From: Sorghum bicolor
Lineage: Eukaryota > Streptophyta > Magnoliopsida > Poales > Poaceae
Reading direction: 5' to 3'
Assembly (NCBI RefSeq): GCF_000003195.3
Contig: NC_012873.2
Span: 18,895,161-18,959,160 of the forward strand
Length of the DNA: 64,000 bases
Shown piece after piece: positions 23,798 to 36,017 of the stretch (positions are counted from its first letter, which is position 1; each line of letters opens with the position of its first letter). A program made the position numbers and the translations under genes. The notes under the pieces were generated by a model that saw nothing but the letters and a program-made list of their open reading frames with translations, had not been told where the DNA came from and made no database searches.

Positions 23798-24581
23798 AAA
23801 ATCTCGTCCCGAGATTTGGAAGCTTACTGGTTTTCGAAGAAGGTTTTATAAACTTCTCATCTTTCTGAAGTAGGCGAGTCATAGGCTTGGATATCTTTGA
23901 AAATTCTGGAATAAATCGACGATAATACCCAGCCAGACCGATAAAACTCCGAACCTCGTGTACCGAAGTTGGAACCTTCCAATCCAGCACTTCTTGCACC
24001 ATAGCCGGATCCACCGATATGCCTTCTTCAGATAAGACATGGCCCAAGAAAGGTACTTTCTTTAGCCAAAACTCGCATTTGCTGAACTTTGCATAAAGCT
24101 GATGCTCATGCAAGCACGACAACACCACACACAGATGCTCTGCATGCTCCTCTTCATTGCAAGAATATACCAAGATATCATCAATGAAGACCACCACAAA
24201 CTTGTCCAATTCGGGCATGAACACCGAGTTCATGAGGTACATGAAGTGAGCAGGTGCATTCGTAAGACCGAAGGACATGACGAGATACTCATACAACCCG
24301 TACCTCATCGAGAAAGCTGTCTTAGGTACATCTTCAGGACGGATCTTGTTCTGATGGTACCCAGATCGCAAATCAATCTTGGAGAATACCTTAGCTTTAG
24401 ACAACTGATCAAACAAGATATCAATGCGAGGAAGAGGGTATTTATTCTTGATGGTCACCGCATTCAGGGGACGATAGTCCACACACATCCGTAAGGACTG
24501 ATCCTTCTTCTTCACAAAGATAGCCGGACAATCCCAAGGAGAAGAACTAGGAAGGATAAGACCCTTCTTCAACAACTCATT
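23793..24581 (-). pseudogene. Element 3 reverse transcriptase, C-terminus deleted
   Basis: Minus-strand frame with RT motifs in order: [58 protein letters not shown] (catalytic Asp pair) and [11 protein letters not shown]. It continues to [20 protein letters not shown] and then jumps to a short tail ending NLGTRFL at the polypurine tract. RNase H core and integrase are absent, which indicates an internal deletion fusing the RT/RNase H junction to the pol C-terminus. Confidence 0.85.
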
Positions 24582-25150
24582 TTACTGGGTCTTAAGCTCA
24601 GCTAGCTCATTTGGTGGCATTCTATAAGGTCTTCTAGAGATAGGAGCGGTACCTAGAATCAATTCGATTTTAAACTCCACATCCCAATCTGGAGGAAGCC
24701 CGGGTAAATCATCAGGAAATACATCCGGGAACTCACACACCACTGGAATATCCTGGATGGCCTTAGCTGTAACTACATTCACAGTGCTACGGATATGGAT
24801 ATCTCGAGCAAGTTGCACTAAGAACGCCTCCTTGGTATTTGGGTCTCTCAACATCACTACACGAGTGGTGGTGTCGATAAGAACTCTGTTACCACTCATC
24901 CATTTCATACCCAGAATTACATCTATACCCACACCGGGTAAAACAACCAGATCAGCGAGAAACTGATGGTCTCCTATTTCCAGAGTTGCCCCCAACACCA
25001 CTTGATTGGTAGAAATATCATTTCCCGCAGCACTAATGCAATAACTGCCCTTTTCAAGTGTAATTGCCTTGAGATTATGCTTAGACACGAAGTCTGAACT
25101 CACAAAAGAATGCGATGCTCCTGAATCAAAAAGCACAAGTGCATCTCATT
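24582..25150 (-). pseudogene. Element 3 aspartic protease region
   Basis: The active site is [12 protein letters not shown] at the start of the segment, with the second conserved motif [14 protein letters not shown] about 70 residues later ([13 protein letters not shown]). It continues as [17 protein letters not shown] into RT. A TAA near 24582 separates it from RT. The ASHSF-type protease is common in Tekay/Del-type Gypsy elements and differs from the DGGA type of elements 1 and 2. Confidence 0.85.
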
Positions 25151-26226
25151 GGTTAACCAGAAACTTACCAGCTGTAACTACCTCACCAGCAGGGATTGCC
25201 TCCACAGTTGTGTAATGAACACGCCCCTGGTGAACGTTCCCTTGGTTGCCCTTCTTCGGAGGATAAGGACAATTGCTCTGCTAGTGCCCGATCTGATTAC
25301 AGTTCCAGCACGAACGGTTGGCAGGTGGAGTCTTGGCATAGCTGGGACCCGTGTTACCCCTAGGAAGAGCAATGGAGTAACCCTTGCGGAAACCCGTCTT
25401 TGCCTAGTTCTTCTTCACAGGAGGGCGATACCGCTGGTTAGGAGTTGGAGCACGGAACGGTGGCCTAGCTGCCACTGGAGCCTTGGATTGAGATGCCCCT
25501 GCCCCGGCCTCAAAAGCCCTCTTGCGAGTCTTGTTCGCAGTGTACACAGTGTTGTAGTTCTCTTGGGTAAGAGCATCACTGACAAACTCATTGAAAGTTG
25601 CACACTTAGTGCAACCCATGGTTTTCAGCAACTTGGGGCAAAAACCCCGCTTGAAGCTGGCAATCTTCTTTGTCTAAGTGTTCACAAACTCAGGAGCATA
25701 CCTGGATAGGTGATTGAAAGCATGCAAGTACTCCTTCAGAGTTTTGTTGCCCTGAGTCAACTGCATAAACTCGGTATGCTTCATGCCCCTTGAAAGCTTC
25801 ACGGAAAAGATTCCAGTCAAGCATAGTGTCAGCTGGAAGAGCTTCCCGATACTGATTCCACCAGATGCCTGCTGGTCCTTGCAGTTGGTGAGCGGCATAT
25901 TCGACCTTCAATCCCTCGGACAACCGAAGCAAGCGGAACTTTTGTTCCACCGTGTTCAGCCATTCCTCAGCTTGAAGGGGTTCTTCAGCCTCTCTAAAAG
26001 GTGGGGGCTTAGTATCCATAAAGTCGTTGAAGCTACTGTACTGGTTAGGTGCTGGCCCTTCTTGTGCATGATGGCCACCCTGATTTGCCATCCGGTTGAT
26101 GGTTTCAGTAAGCATCCTCTGATTTTCCACCAGCATTTGAATCAGCTCAGCTGGATTTGGTGGTGGAGGAGGAGGGGGTGGGTTCATGTTCGCACGTTGT
26201 TCTGCACCTCGAGTGCCACGAGACAT
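25151..26226 (-). pseudogene. Element 3 gag (broken)
   Basis: The start is taken at the ATG at 26224-26226, before SRGTRGAEQRANM and a run of prolines. The capsid region has PPPFREAEEPLQAEEWLNTV and AAHQLQGPAGIWWNQYREAL. A frameshift near 25790-25810 moves the frame to 25898-25674 (LKEYLHAFNHLSRYAPEFVN), with a stop near 25675. A CCHC zinc knuckle begins CWNCNQIGH near 25300 and is broken by a TAG. The protein would have coated and packaged element RNA. Confidence 0.8.
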
Positions 26227-26743
26227 CTGTAAAGACACAGTCAGTGAGCATTGATGATGACAAGATTTGCCGTAGAAGAACTTATATTTATGCCTGAATG
26301 TATTTGAGAGAATAGCTTTATAGAAAAGGCACAATAATTCAATCCCACAAAACAACATCACCAATCCAACACATGACAGAGACATCCGTAATATGCACAA
26401 TGCGGAAAATATCGTCATGCAGTCGATCAAGATAAGATTAACAACATTGGGTCCATGAATTTATTACACCATCACAGTACATGACATGAGTCAAAGGTCA
26501 AGGTTCCGGATTACAACATGATTACAAAAGCACCACTGCTAATTGCCAAACTACAAAAGATCCTCACATAACCACTACCCACTACTCACTACACTCCAGG
26601 CTCGTCGTCCGAGTCAGCGTCGAAGATCGCCTCTCCATCCTCGTCGCTAACTGGCTCAAGCTCCTCATCCTCCACGTCCTCGTGCAAGGGTGGTGCAGCC
26701 GCTGCTAGTCCATCGACCTCCATACCATCGTCATCAGCCACAA
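26227..26743 (-). other. Spacer between pre-gag ORF and gag of element 3
   Basis: Minus-strand region after the in-frame stop at 26744-26746. An alternative frame (26589-26780) reads an acidic tail (VEDEELEPVSDEDGEAIFD and DADSDDEPGV) that looks coherent, so the pre-gag protein may originally have extended through it. Confidence 0.4.
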
Positions 26744-26833
26744 TCACTGAGGTCCCACCTCTGGATACACGGGTACAGGGCGAGGAATAGGGTGTAGCAA
26801 GTTGTTGAGACGGTGAATCTCCACAAGACCAGC
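26744..26833 (-). pseudogene. Pre-gag ORF of element 3, C-terminal part
   Basis: Reading on from the part at 40026-40864 across the element 2 insertion, with one CCAGC removed, the frame is kept and runs 29 more codons (including VEIHRLNNLLHPIPRPVPV) to a TGA at 26744-26746. This confirms the insertion site and its 5-bp TSD. Confidence 0.75.
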
Positions 26834-27554
26834 TATTGATGCAAAAGCGTAGATCTGCAAACACAAAGGGCTAATACCCGATTTCAAACGTTAAGGCGTG
26901 CCAGCCGATTTGACCTTACTATCGACAAAGGTCATAACTCGAATACTTTGGTCCCGACAACAGCGATGCGCCCGGATGCCACGGCCAAGAGGTATTCACG
27001 TGGAACTCGAGAATACGCCAAGCTTAAGTCGACGAATTCCTAAGAACTCGTAATAAAAAGGAAAATATGACGAAGTCGTCGAAAAAAGTATATGCTGGAA
27101 TATGAGTAAAAACTTGTGTTTGATTGATTGATAGATTCTATTATTACAAGGCCCCAGGGTCTACATTTATACCCTGCTCAAAGAGCTACAATCAGACACG
27201 ACTAGGACTCGAATTCCAAATTAAATAGAATCCGTATACAAAACAATTTAAATAACTAAGGAAAACACAAAACTATCCTCCCGTGACAAACTGGGACACC
27301 ACCATGGACCAATCGGCAACCTTCAGGCTCTCCTTCCGAATCATCGGCAGACTCCTCATCGTAGCCATCGGCAAAAGTTAATGCTTGACCATCGGCATGA
27401 ACGCGTCACCACCCATGGACTTAGTCTTATTTAGCTCTCCCTTCATCGGCATCCACCCTCATCGGCAATTCCCCTACAGACCAGTTACTGTTACCCTATC
27501 TTGCCGATCTATACTCTACCAATCCTGGGTACGTGTCCAAAAATGGTGTCAACA
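26834..27554 (-). repeat. 3' LTR of Gypsy element 2
   Basis: Starts TATTGATGCAAAAGCGTAGA, where the partner starts TGTTGATGC, so the TG has mutated to TA. Ends GGTGTCAACA. Length 721 bp, equal to the partner. Confidence 0.92.
27164..27172 (-). promoter_or_regulatory. TATA box in left LTR of element 2
   Basis: GTATAAATG on the minus strand, with the same sequence in the other LTR at 39630-39638. It would drive the element's genomic RNA. Confidence 0.55.
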
Positions 27555-27572
27555 CATGCCCCCCAATTTCGG
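27555..27572 (-). other. Polypurine tract of element 2
   Basis: AATTGGGGGGCATG on the minus strand directly precedes the 3' LTR. Element 1 has the near-identical ATTGAGGGGGCATG at 48948-48961, which ties the two elements to one lineage. Confidence 0.75.
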
Positions 27573-27953
27573 AGTATAAAATCATCAATGCTCCGAAATT
27601 CTCTGCAGTAATAATGCCTTTTCGCAATTAATCCTCTCGATTTGGTAATCGACCGTTGAATTCGAACAACTCTGGCCCGATTCTTCCGCAGATCCCTCGA
27701 ATTCCTCAACTTCCCAAACTGGACATCTCCACTTTATTCGCCCATCGGCAATACTACCGTTAGAAGGAGCTGCCGATGGACCGACCAGGAAATCTCGCAC
27801 AGTAAAATATCTCCAGATTATGACCGCTTCTTGTCAAATCACCTGCGCAATCCCTTGATTACCGTGCGAACAGTTACCATATCCACCTGAGTACCCTCGG
27901 ATTTCACGGATACGGTGAAGAGATAAGTCAGATTTGCCCTTGCTCGTTTTGTC

Positions 27954-27963
27954 CTATAAATAG
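27954..27963 (+). promoter_or_regulatory. TATA box of the antisense gene of element 2
   Basis: CTATAAATAG lies on the plus strand 149 bases before the ATG at 28112 and 400 bases after the LTR. It points in the direction of the antisense gene, opposite to gag-pol. Confidence 0.55.
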
Positions 27964-28111
27964 CTCCTTCTCGGGTACTCCTTCTCCATCGCATCATTCT
28001 ACAGCCCCAACTCTACTTTTCTGGCGGCGGCGCTGTTCGAGAGCTCCAAGAATTCCAACGAAGGCTTTTCTCCACCAACCTCAAAGTCTTCGATCATCTT
28101 CCTCGCGAGGG

Positions 28112-31100
28112 ATGGCCATCAACTTTGCTGTTCCTGAGGTCAGTTCATCACCCCACCTCTTGTACTTTTACCATACCCTTGTTCATCCGCAACTTATTTT
28201 ACTGAACACTCTTCTCCTTTTTTCTTTTGTTCTTCCTTTTTATCCTTAAAAACTTCTAGGATTTGTCCAATAAAATTGTCATCCCTACCGATCAGCCACA
28301 CCTCCAATGTCTCGGTCCGCTAGGGAACCCAGATCCCACCGATCTAATCAATGCAGAAACAAACAGAATCCCCTTTAGAGCCGAGAATTTCTCTCTAGAT
28401 CTGTGGAAAGATGCCTTCCGTTCCTGGCCTAGTCCTACTAAGGGATGGAAGGATTGGTTTTTGAGAGTCATCCATTCAAATGAGGTTCAGTGGGGTGAAC
28501 GAAAACTGGATCAATGCATCAGGTTGTCCCTTGCCGATATGCATAGGAATGAGTCACTGCTGATTGTTGCGTCATATTTCTGGTCAGACACACTTAATGC
28601 CTTTGTCTTCGGTCATGGCCCTGCTTCTCCCACTCTTGCCGATGTGCTTATGCTCACCGGCTTAGATGTATCCACTGCTGATAGTAGTCACATATTTGAC
28701 ACCACACCTAGTGCCAAGGTGGAAACCCGCTCTATCGGCGGCTGGTCTGGGTACATTCAGAAGTACCGTAGAACGGGGCATGTCAACATAAAGGAACAAA
28801 CCACCTTTCTGAACATGTGGCTGGACAAATTTGTGTTCTGTGGTCGATCGGCAGGACCAACCTCTGTCTACCTATCAGCAGCAGAGATTAGCTAATGGTG
28901 GCCGATTTCCCCTCGGCCGATACCTGCTTGGCTCTGCCTATCATCTTCTCCACCAAGTGTCTAGGAAACTTCTGCTCGGCGAGTCCATCGGCAATTTAGG
29001 GGGCCCCTGGTGGTTTATCAATATGTGGCTTAGCCTCCATATGCACGAGCGTCTTAAGTTCAACCTCTTTGCACAACGCTTCCCCAGGGACATAGCCGAG
29101 GATAATGAATTAGATGAAGAAGAATCGGCAAGTCGACCTCCTCTGAACTTTGGCGAGGCTACCATAGTTCTACCTGGTACAGGTGGTAACGCAGACCAGG
29201 TTAGCCGATTCTTCCAAACCTTGTACGAAGGCCTGACTAGAGAACAGCGAGCATGGATGCCTTATGAAGATCCAGACACCATGTTTCCTTTGGTCTTCCA
29301 TCCGTTCAACGATGCTCTCAATAAAGATCATGATGTGATGATGGCACTTATCACTCCAAGAGCCATACCAGTAAACTTCTTCGGCAGTGGGAAAGCTTCC
29401 AACCAGACCTATGAATTTTACAACCCATCGGCATTAGCCCGTCAATTAGCTTTCGGTCAGCTGCTGATTGCACTTTGTTATGCCGATGTGATAAAACCCA
29501 GGGAAACCATCACCAGTCTCCTCGAGTGGACCAGGATAGCCCAACTGCCACCGAGTACCGATACAGATGCAGATCTATCAGAGCGGATCCCAACCCTCTT
29601 CATTACTCAGGCATACAAACAATGGTGGGAAGAATGGAAGGAGCATTTGTTCTGCAAATCGGCTCTTATGTACCGCGGCATGATCGATCCCCAGTATAGA
29701 GTCCCTGATAACACTGTAAGTATTTCAATACCGATGTTTTAATTTCTTCACTGTCCTTTCCAATCGGTAATCTTCTTTCTTTGTTACACACAGGTTGACA
29801 ACACACCACCATCGGTCAGCAGGAGTGGCAAGCCGATTGAGCTCTTTCCATCAGGTCCGATCTCCTCGATTGGAAATAACGCTCCCACCTTGGCTGCTAT
29901 AATGCATCGGGGTGTACGTAAGGCTGGACAAAAAACTCGTAACTCGCGAGCTTGCTCGACTCGCTCGTTAATAGCTCGACTCGAGCTCGACTCGTTTTAT
30001 AATAAGCCAACTCATTTTATAATGAGCTAGCTTGTTTTATAACGAGCCAGCTCGAGCCAGCTCGTGAGCTGCTCGCAAGCCATAACGAGCCAGTCAATAA
30101 TGATGGTAGCAACTAAAATTGGCTCGACTATATGCCCAAATATTTCTTAGTAGCTCGACCTAGCACATTGATGAATCCTTAACTTTATCCGTCAATGGAT
30201 GATACTTAAACTATATGAGTATGACTATTATGTAGTCACAGTCGTAGTCATAGTGGGCTGGCCGGACAAAAATCTAGTTTTGTTTATTGAATTGTTAAAG
30301 CTATAAGTACTTTATTTAGTTCATTTTAAGTATGCATGTGATGTATTTGTTGCTCAATTGCTTATATAAATTTATGGTCTCTTTGTACTATGTTTTTATG
30401 ATTTGGCTCGTGAGCCAAACGAGCTACTCGAGCTCACTAACGAGCCAAGCCGAGCCAGCCTTCTAGCTCATTAGTATAACGAGCTATAACGAGTCGAGCC
30501 ATAACGAGCCGAGCCATAACAAGCCAAGCCACTAATGAGCCGAGCTGGCTCGATATCTAGCCCTAGGTGTACGTCTCAAGAAAGTCACCACCAAGCGGAC
30601 GAAGACATCTCATCGGTAGCTGCCTCTACTTTAGCACAAGCCTTCAAGGTAAATTTTCAAATTCCTTTACCCATACCGATTCCATTCTTACATCTATTGT
30701 ACTTGTACTCACAGATTTCCATTATTGTATCAGCAAACTGGCGCATCCGCAAAAACTAGAGGTGTAACTGCTGATGTCCCCCAGTCCAGCCAACCAAAGA
30801 GGAAAAGCTCCAAGAGCACCAGAACACAGGCAAAACGCCAGAGAACAGCAACACCCTCTCCTCCTCCACGGTCACCGATCCCGGTGGAATCCTCTCCTTC
30901 TTCTCCAGAAGTTCAGACATAGCAGATACCTTCTCCTCAGCCACAAGAAGAACCTTACGTAGAAGAACCCCAGCCAGAGGAACCTCAGCCAGAAGACACA
31001 TTGGCTGACGTGCACGAGCAAACTGCTGATCCAACAAGTTCAATTATAGCATCGGTGGTTTCCTCAATCCAAACAAGTACTGCTCCCCCTCAAGGTAACA

Positions 31101-32030
31101 TACTTTCTATGAAATTATTGCCGATGAACCTACTTTTCCTGTCTTATAATTACTTCTGTTAATCTTTCAGCTGACATAGTCCCATCGGCAACCCCAGCCG
31201 ATCAGCCCGTGGTTCCATCGGCACCTTCTAGTCAGAGGCGAGAGATTGCACTGAAACAAGTAAGTTACCCAATCTCTATCTATATTATTTATCAATACTT
31301 GACCATGGAATAACTTATTTCATTTCCTTTTCAGGAACAAGAATCTCCTGATAGTTTGTTCTCCTTTGCCATCGACATCTCTGAAGATGAAGGCGAGGAG
31401 GCAAGTTCTTCTCGAGCAGTTGGAATCACATCGGTAGAAATCAGGGCAAAATTAGAAGTGTTATCGGCCCTCCTTCATCAAGACACAGCCCAATTGGTCG
31501 ATGACTCTGAACCAACCAAAGCCATGTTCAAGACCCTCAGAGGCCAAATTCCCGCCGATACCAAAGAAATCCTTTTCCAAGCTGCACACCTAGAGAGCCG
31601 TCAACTGCAGTATCAAAGGGCTGCTCAACGCCTTGCTGATAGAGCTGCTCAGGCTCAGCTCTCAGAGGAGATGATGAAAGTGAAGCTCCTTGCTGATGAG
31701 AAGCATAAGAACATCGACACTCTGGAATCCTCAAGAAATGTACTGAAACAAAAGATTTCTCATCTATCGGCGAGAAGAGAAGCCCTGCTGGCAGAACTCA
31801 AACAGGTAGAAGAAGCCTTGTCCTAAGCCCAACAAGAAGAAAACCAGCTACCTGAGACGATCAAGATTCTTGAACAAGAGCGAAATGTCCAAGCCCACAA
31901 AGCACTACAGATGAAGAAGAAGCTGAAGCCGGTGGAGGGTTCTACCGATGACGATATAAAGGAAATAGAAGAAGCCAATCAGATTCGTCTGCGTGCCATA
32001 TCGACAATCCAGGCTTTGTTAAACATTTGA
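28112..32030 (+). pseudogene. Element 2 antisense gene, plant-mobile-domain-like protein
   Basis: A gene opposite to gag-pol. Exon 1 (28112-28138) encodes nine residues (MAINFAVPE). Further exons with GT-AG borders are 28260-29715, 29794-30648 (with the hAT insertion), 30734-31094, 31171-31259 and 31335-32030. Exon 2 carries plant mobile domain (aminotransferase-like) features: GWKDWFLRV, SYFWSDTLNAFVFGHG and TLADVLMLTGLDV. Exon 4 has a basic KRKSSKSTRTQAKRQR stretch like a nuclear signal. The last exon is a coiled coil. Damage: a frameshift near 28890, one near 30590, TAG at 30920-30922 and TAA at 31824-31826. Role in the element is unknown. Confidence 0.7.
29919..30565. mobile_element. hAT-like non-autonomous element
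   Basis: Flanked by the 8-bp duplication GGTGTACG (29911-29918 and 30566-30573). Ends are TAAGGCTGGAC and, from the other side, TAGGGCTAGAT, a short imperfect terminal repeat of hAT type. Inner ends are packed with GAGCT, CTCGAC and CGAGCC words in both orientations; the middle is AT-rich. It has no ORF. Removing it with one TSD copy restores reading through the host exon. Confidence 0.8.
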
Positions 32031-32186
32031 ATTCTTCATCGGCGGCATATTTGCTCTTTTCTCTTGAACACTCCTAACGTTTTGGTCTAGCCGATAGGAC
32101 TGTTATCGGCACCTTTTAAAACATCAGGTCCGGTCCCCAGACACAGTTTAATCCAGCCGATAGGAATGTTATCGGTGCTTAAACTT

Positions 32187-33565
32187 TTATGCATCGACCC
32201 ATATGCTGGGGTAATATTTCTTTAGATATTTGCCATTTAATGCCCTGGGAAATTCAACTCCTTCGAGAGTTTCCAAGACATAGACGTTGCCAGGAGCAGA
32301 TCGACTTATCCGATTGGGACCCTCCCAACTGGGAGACCACTTCCCAAATTTTGAACTTTTAGTCCCGATCGGTAAAATTAGCTTCCATACTAAGTCTCCA
32401 TCGACAAACTTCTTAGCTTTTAATTTCTTATCATACCATCTGTCAACTCTCTTCTTATTCTCTTCTATACTCATCCAAGCCCTTAGCCGATGCCCTGCTA
32501 GATCATCCAACTCGTCTGTCATCAAAGTAGCATAATCATCGGCAGCCAATTAATCTTGAAAAGATAGTCGCCTAGACCCAGTCTTAATTTCCCAAGGTAA
32601 CACTGCATCATGCCCATATACCAACTGTAAGGTGAAACTTTGGTTGATCCATGACAAGCCATCTGGTATGACCATAAAGCTTCATTTAACAACGTGTGCC
32701 ACCTCCTAGGATTTTCTTCAATCTTCCGCTTAATAAGCTTGATAATTCCTTTGTTAGACGCCTCGGCTTGCCCATTAGCTTGAGCATAATAAGGAGAAGA
32801 ATTTAATACCTTAATTCCCATACCGATTGCAAATTCATCAAACTCCCCCGATGTGAACATAGTACCCTCATCGATAGTAATTGTTTGAGGAATTCCAAAT
32901 CGGTAAATAATATGCTCTTTCACAAAATCGATCATGTTAGCCGATGTAACTTTCTTTAAAGGAATAGCTTCAACCCATTTGGTCAAATAATCGGTGGCAA
33001 CCAAGATAAACTTATGTCCTTTGCTGGATGGTGGATAAATCTGGCCGATCAAGTCAATAGCCCATCCTCGGAACGGCCAAGGTTTAATAATGGGATTCAT
33101 GGCCGATGCTGGATGGTGGATAAACTTATGCCCTTTGAATATTACCAAATTTCTGACATCCCTGACATCCTTTGAAATACTTAAAGCAATCCTCAAGTAT
33201 AGTCGGCCAATAATACCCATTTCTTGTGATCATCCACTTCATCTTAAATGCCGACTGATGTGCTCCACACACCCCCTCATGGATCTCTCCCATCAAACTT
33301 CTAGCCTCATCATCACTTAAGCACCTGAGAAGAATCCCATCAATAGTTTGATAATATAATTCATTTTCGAGGAGCACATACTTGGTGGCTTGAAACCGAA
33401 CACGTCTCTCAACTTTTTTGGATGGATCACTTAAATAATCAATGATTTCTTTTCTCCAATCATCGGTACCGATTGCCAATATTGCATTAATCATGGGCTG
33501 ATATCCCGAGGCATGCTGAGCCAACCGATTGGCCTCTTCATTATGCAATCGAGGAACATGCTCTA
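32187..33565 (-). pseudogene. Element 2 integrase (broken)
   Basis: The zinc-binding part is at 33548-33126 with HEGVCGAHQSAFKMKW and CQGCQKFG (His and Cys pairs). The catalytic core at 33100-32522 has WAIDLIGQI, TIDEGTMFTS and PYYAQANGQAEASNKGI, supplying Asp, Asp and the Glu region. The C-terminal part at 32549-32187 has GDLVWKLILPIGT and ends KYYPSIWVDA. Frame changes near 33130 and 32540 break the protein, and a small repeated phrase near 33090-33130 (GCCGATGCTGGATGG) marks one of them. Pol ends 157 bases from the antisense gene's stop. Confidence 0.85.
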
Positions 33566-34265
33566 ATCAGAAGTCCTTGAATTCCTTTAACAGTTGCATA
33601 CTCCTTTCGTGATAAGTTATCAGGACCTCGATTCGGCATTCATAGCTTCCAGCCAATTGATTTATAACCAGCATAGAATCCCCGAATATTTCAATAGCAT
33701 CAGCATGAACTTCCCTTAGTAATTCCAACCCCTTTATCAAAGCTTGATACTCAGCCTGATTATTTGTTGACGTGGCAACAATCGGCAAGGAGAACTCATA
33801 CTTCCTTCCCTGAGGAGAAATCAACACTATGCCAATCCCTGCCCCCCGGTCACACGTGGATCCATCAAAGAAGAGCGTCCAAGGCACAATTTCCAAAGTC
33901 TCCACTGTACCGCAATGTTGAGTTACAAAATCGGCTATAATCTGTCCCTTAACCGCTTTAGCCGATTCGTAACGCAAATCGAATTCCGACAGTGCCAAAA
34001 TCCACTTACCGATCCTACCACTCATAATCGGCATAGACAGCATATATCGGACCACGTCATCTTTGCATATGACAGTGCATTCGGTCGATAACAAATAGTG
34101 TCTCAACTTAATACATGAGAAATAAAGACACAAACATAACTTTTTAATGGCCGAATACATGGTTTCAGCATCAACCAATCTCCTGCTTAAATAGTAAATC
34201 ACATGTTCCTTCCCTTCAAATTCTTGAATTAAAGCCGAACCGATGACCATCCCATCGATAGACAT
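33566..34265 (-). pseudogene. Element 2 RNase H
   Basis: Open minus-strand frame with LFFDGSTCDRGAGIGIVLIS, NNQAEYQALIKGLELL and IFGDSMLVINQLAG, giving the catalytic Asp, Glu and Asp. It overlaps the RT frame at 34216-34265 in a different frame, so a frameshift separates them. A stop near 33566 separates it from integrase. Confidence 0.85.
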
Positions 34266-35433
34266 ACAATTTGAAGGGCTTCCCCTGCTGAGGTGGAATC
34301 AGAACTGGAGGATTTACCAAATAATTCTTGATTTCATCCAAGGCCAATTGTTGCTCTTTCCCCCAGACGAACTCTTGATCGGCTCTCAACTTAAGTAAAG
34401 GACTGAAAGCACGAATTTTACCAGATAAATTAGATATAAACCTCCTAATAAAATTTACCTTGCCGATCAAGGATTGGAGCTTAGTCTTGTTGGTAGGGGC
34501 AACTATTTTGTTGATAGCATCAATGGATCTCCGACTAATTTCAATCCCTCTTTGATGCACCATGAAGCCAAGAAATTGTCCTGCCGATACACCAAATGCA
34601 CACTTATTGGGATTCATCTTTAAACCATGCTTCGTTGTGCATTCCAACACCTTTCGCAAATCGGCAAGATGCTTTGTGAAGTCTCCAGACTTAACCACCA
34701 CATCATCAATATAAATTTCCACCAGCTTGCCGATGAACTCATGAAATATAAAATTCATAGCCCTCTGATAAGTAGCACCAGCATTTTTTAAGCCAAAGGT
34801 CATAACTATCCATTCAAACAACCCAACATGACCAGGACATCTAAATGCAGTTTTTGGAATATCGTCTTCAGCCATGAATATCTGATTGTATCCTGCATTA
34901 CCATCCATAAAGCTGATGATCCGATGCCCAGCCGCAGCATCAACTAGTAGATCGGCAATTGGCATTGGGTAGCCATCCATCGGTGTAGCTTTATTAAGAT
35001 TTCTGAAATCAATGCAAACCCGAAGCTTCCCATTTTTCTTGTAAACCGGAACAACATTGGAAATCCACTCGGCATACCAACATTGCCGAATAAATTTAGC
35101 TTCAATAAGTTTGGTTATTTTGGCCTTAATATCAGGAAGAATATTAGGATTACATCGGCGAGCTGGCTGTTGATGTGGCCGAAATCCAGACTTGATAGGC
35201 AACCGATGTTCAACAATTGATCGGTCCAAACCAGGCATCTCAGTATAATCCCAAGCAAAGCAATCTTTATATTCCTTTAACAAATCAGTTAACTGTTGCT
35301 TACACTCAGAACTTAACTTAGCACTAATAAAAGTAGGTCTAGGCTTATCACCACTACCTATATCTACTTCTACCAAATCATCGGCCGATGTGAATCCCTG
35401 GCCCAATTTTCCATCATTGACGAACCTATCCAT
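34216..35433 (-). pseudogene. Element 2 reverse transcriptase
   Basis: A continuous frame of 405 codons with all core RT motifs: KNGKLRVCIDFRNLNKATP, SFMDGNAGYNQIFMAEDDIP, GLKNAGATYQRAMN and YIDDVVVKSG, then the thumb (FLGFMVHQRGIEISRRSIDA) and connection. It would copy the RNA to DNA in the capsid. It is the best-preserved pol domain here. Neighbouring protease and RNase H are in other frames, so it is counted as part of a broken polyprotein. Confidence 0.88.
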
Positions 35434-36017
35434 TAAAAACCTTCATCAGAACCGACTACTTGGATCGGTGGAATTTCATAATCGACAACTTTGAGAAAAT
35501 CCTTCTCCCAAATCTCTCCTGAGATACACCTAGTCCTCTCATAGGTATCTGCCTCTGCCGATGCGATGACGTAAGAAGAATCTCCCGGGACAATCTCAAT
35601 CTTGTCACCTACCCACTGAACCAAGCATTGGTGCATTGTAAACGGGATGCAACAATTGGCATGAATCCAATCTATCCCTAACAGCAAGTTATAAGCACCT
35701 TTTCCACTGATCGCAAAGAAAGTCGTCGGCAAGGTTTTGCTGCCGATGGTCAACTCGACGCATATTGCCCCCTTAACCGGAGACACGTTTCCCTCGAAGT
35801 CTTTCAGCATCATATCGGTCTTGGTCAAATCTTGATCCCCTTTTCCAAGCTTCCGATATATTGCATATGGCATGATGTTGATGGCGGCTCCACCATCAAT
35901 TAAAATCTTGGTCATTGGCTGACCATCAACCCTTCCTTTGACAAACAAAGCTTTAAGATGCTGCCTTTCATTGTCGGCAGGCTTTTCAAAGATAGCCGTC
36001 ATCGGATCCAGAGCCAA
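35433..36017 (-). pseudogene. Element 2 aspartic protease
   Basis: Frame of 194 codons with ILIDGGAAINIMPYAIYRKL as the active site and LLLGIDWIHANCCIPFTMHQ as the second conserved region. It is the same type as the protease of element 1 at 8260-9054. An in-frame stop at 36015-36017 and a frame change separate it from gag and RT. Confidence 0.85.
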
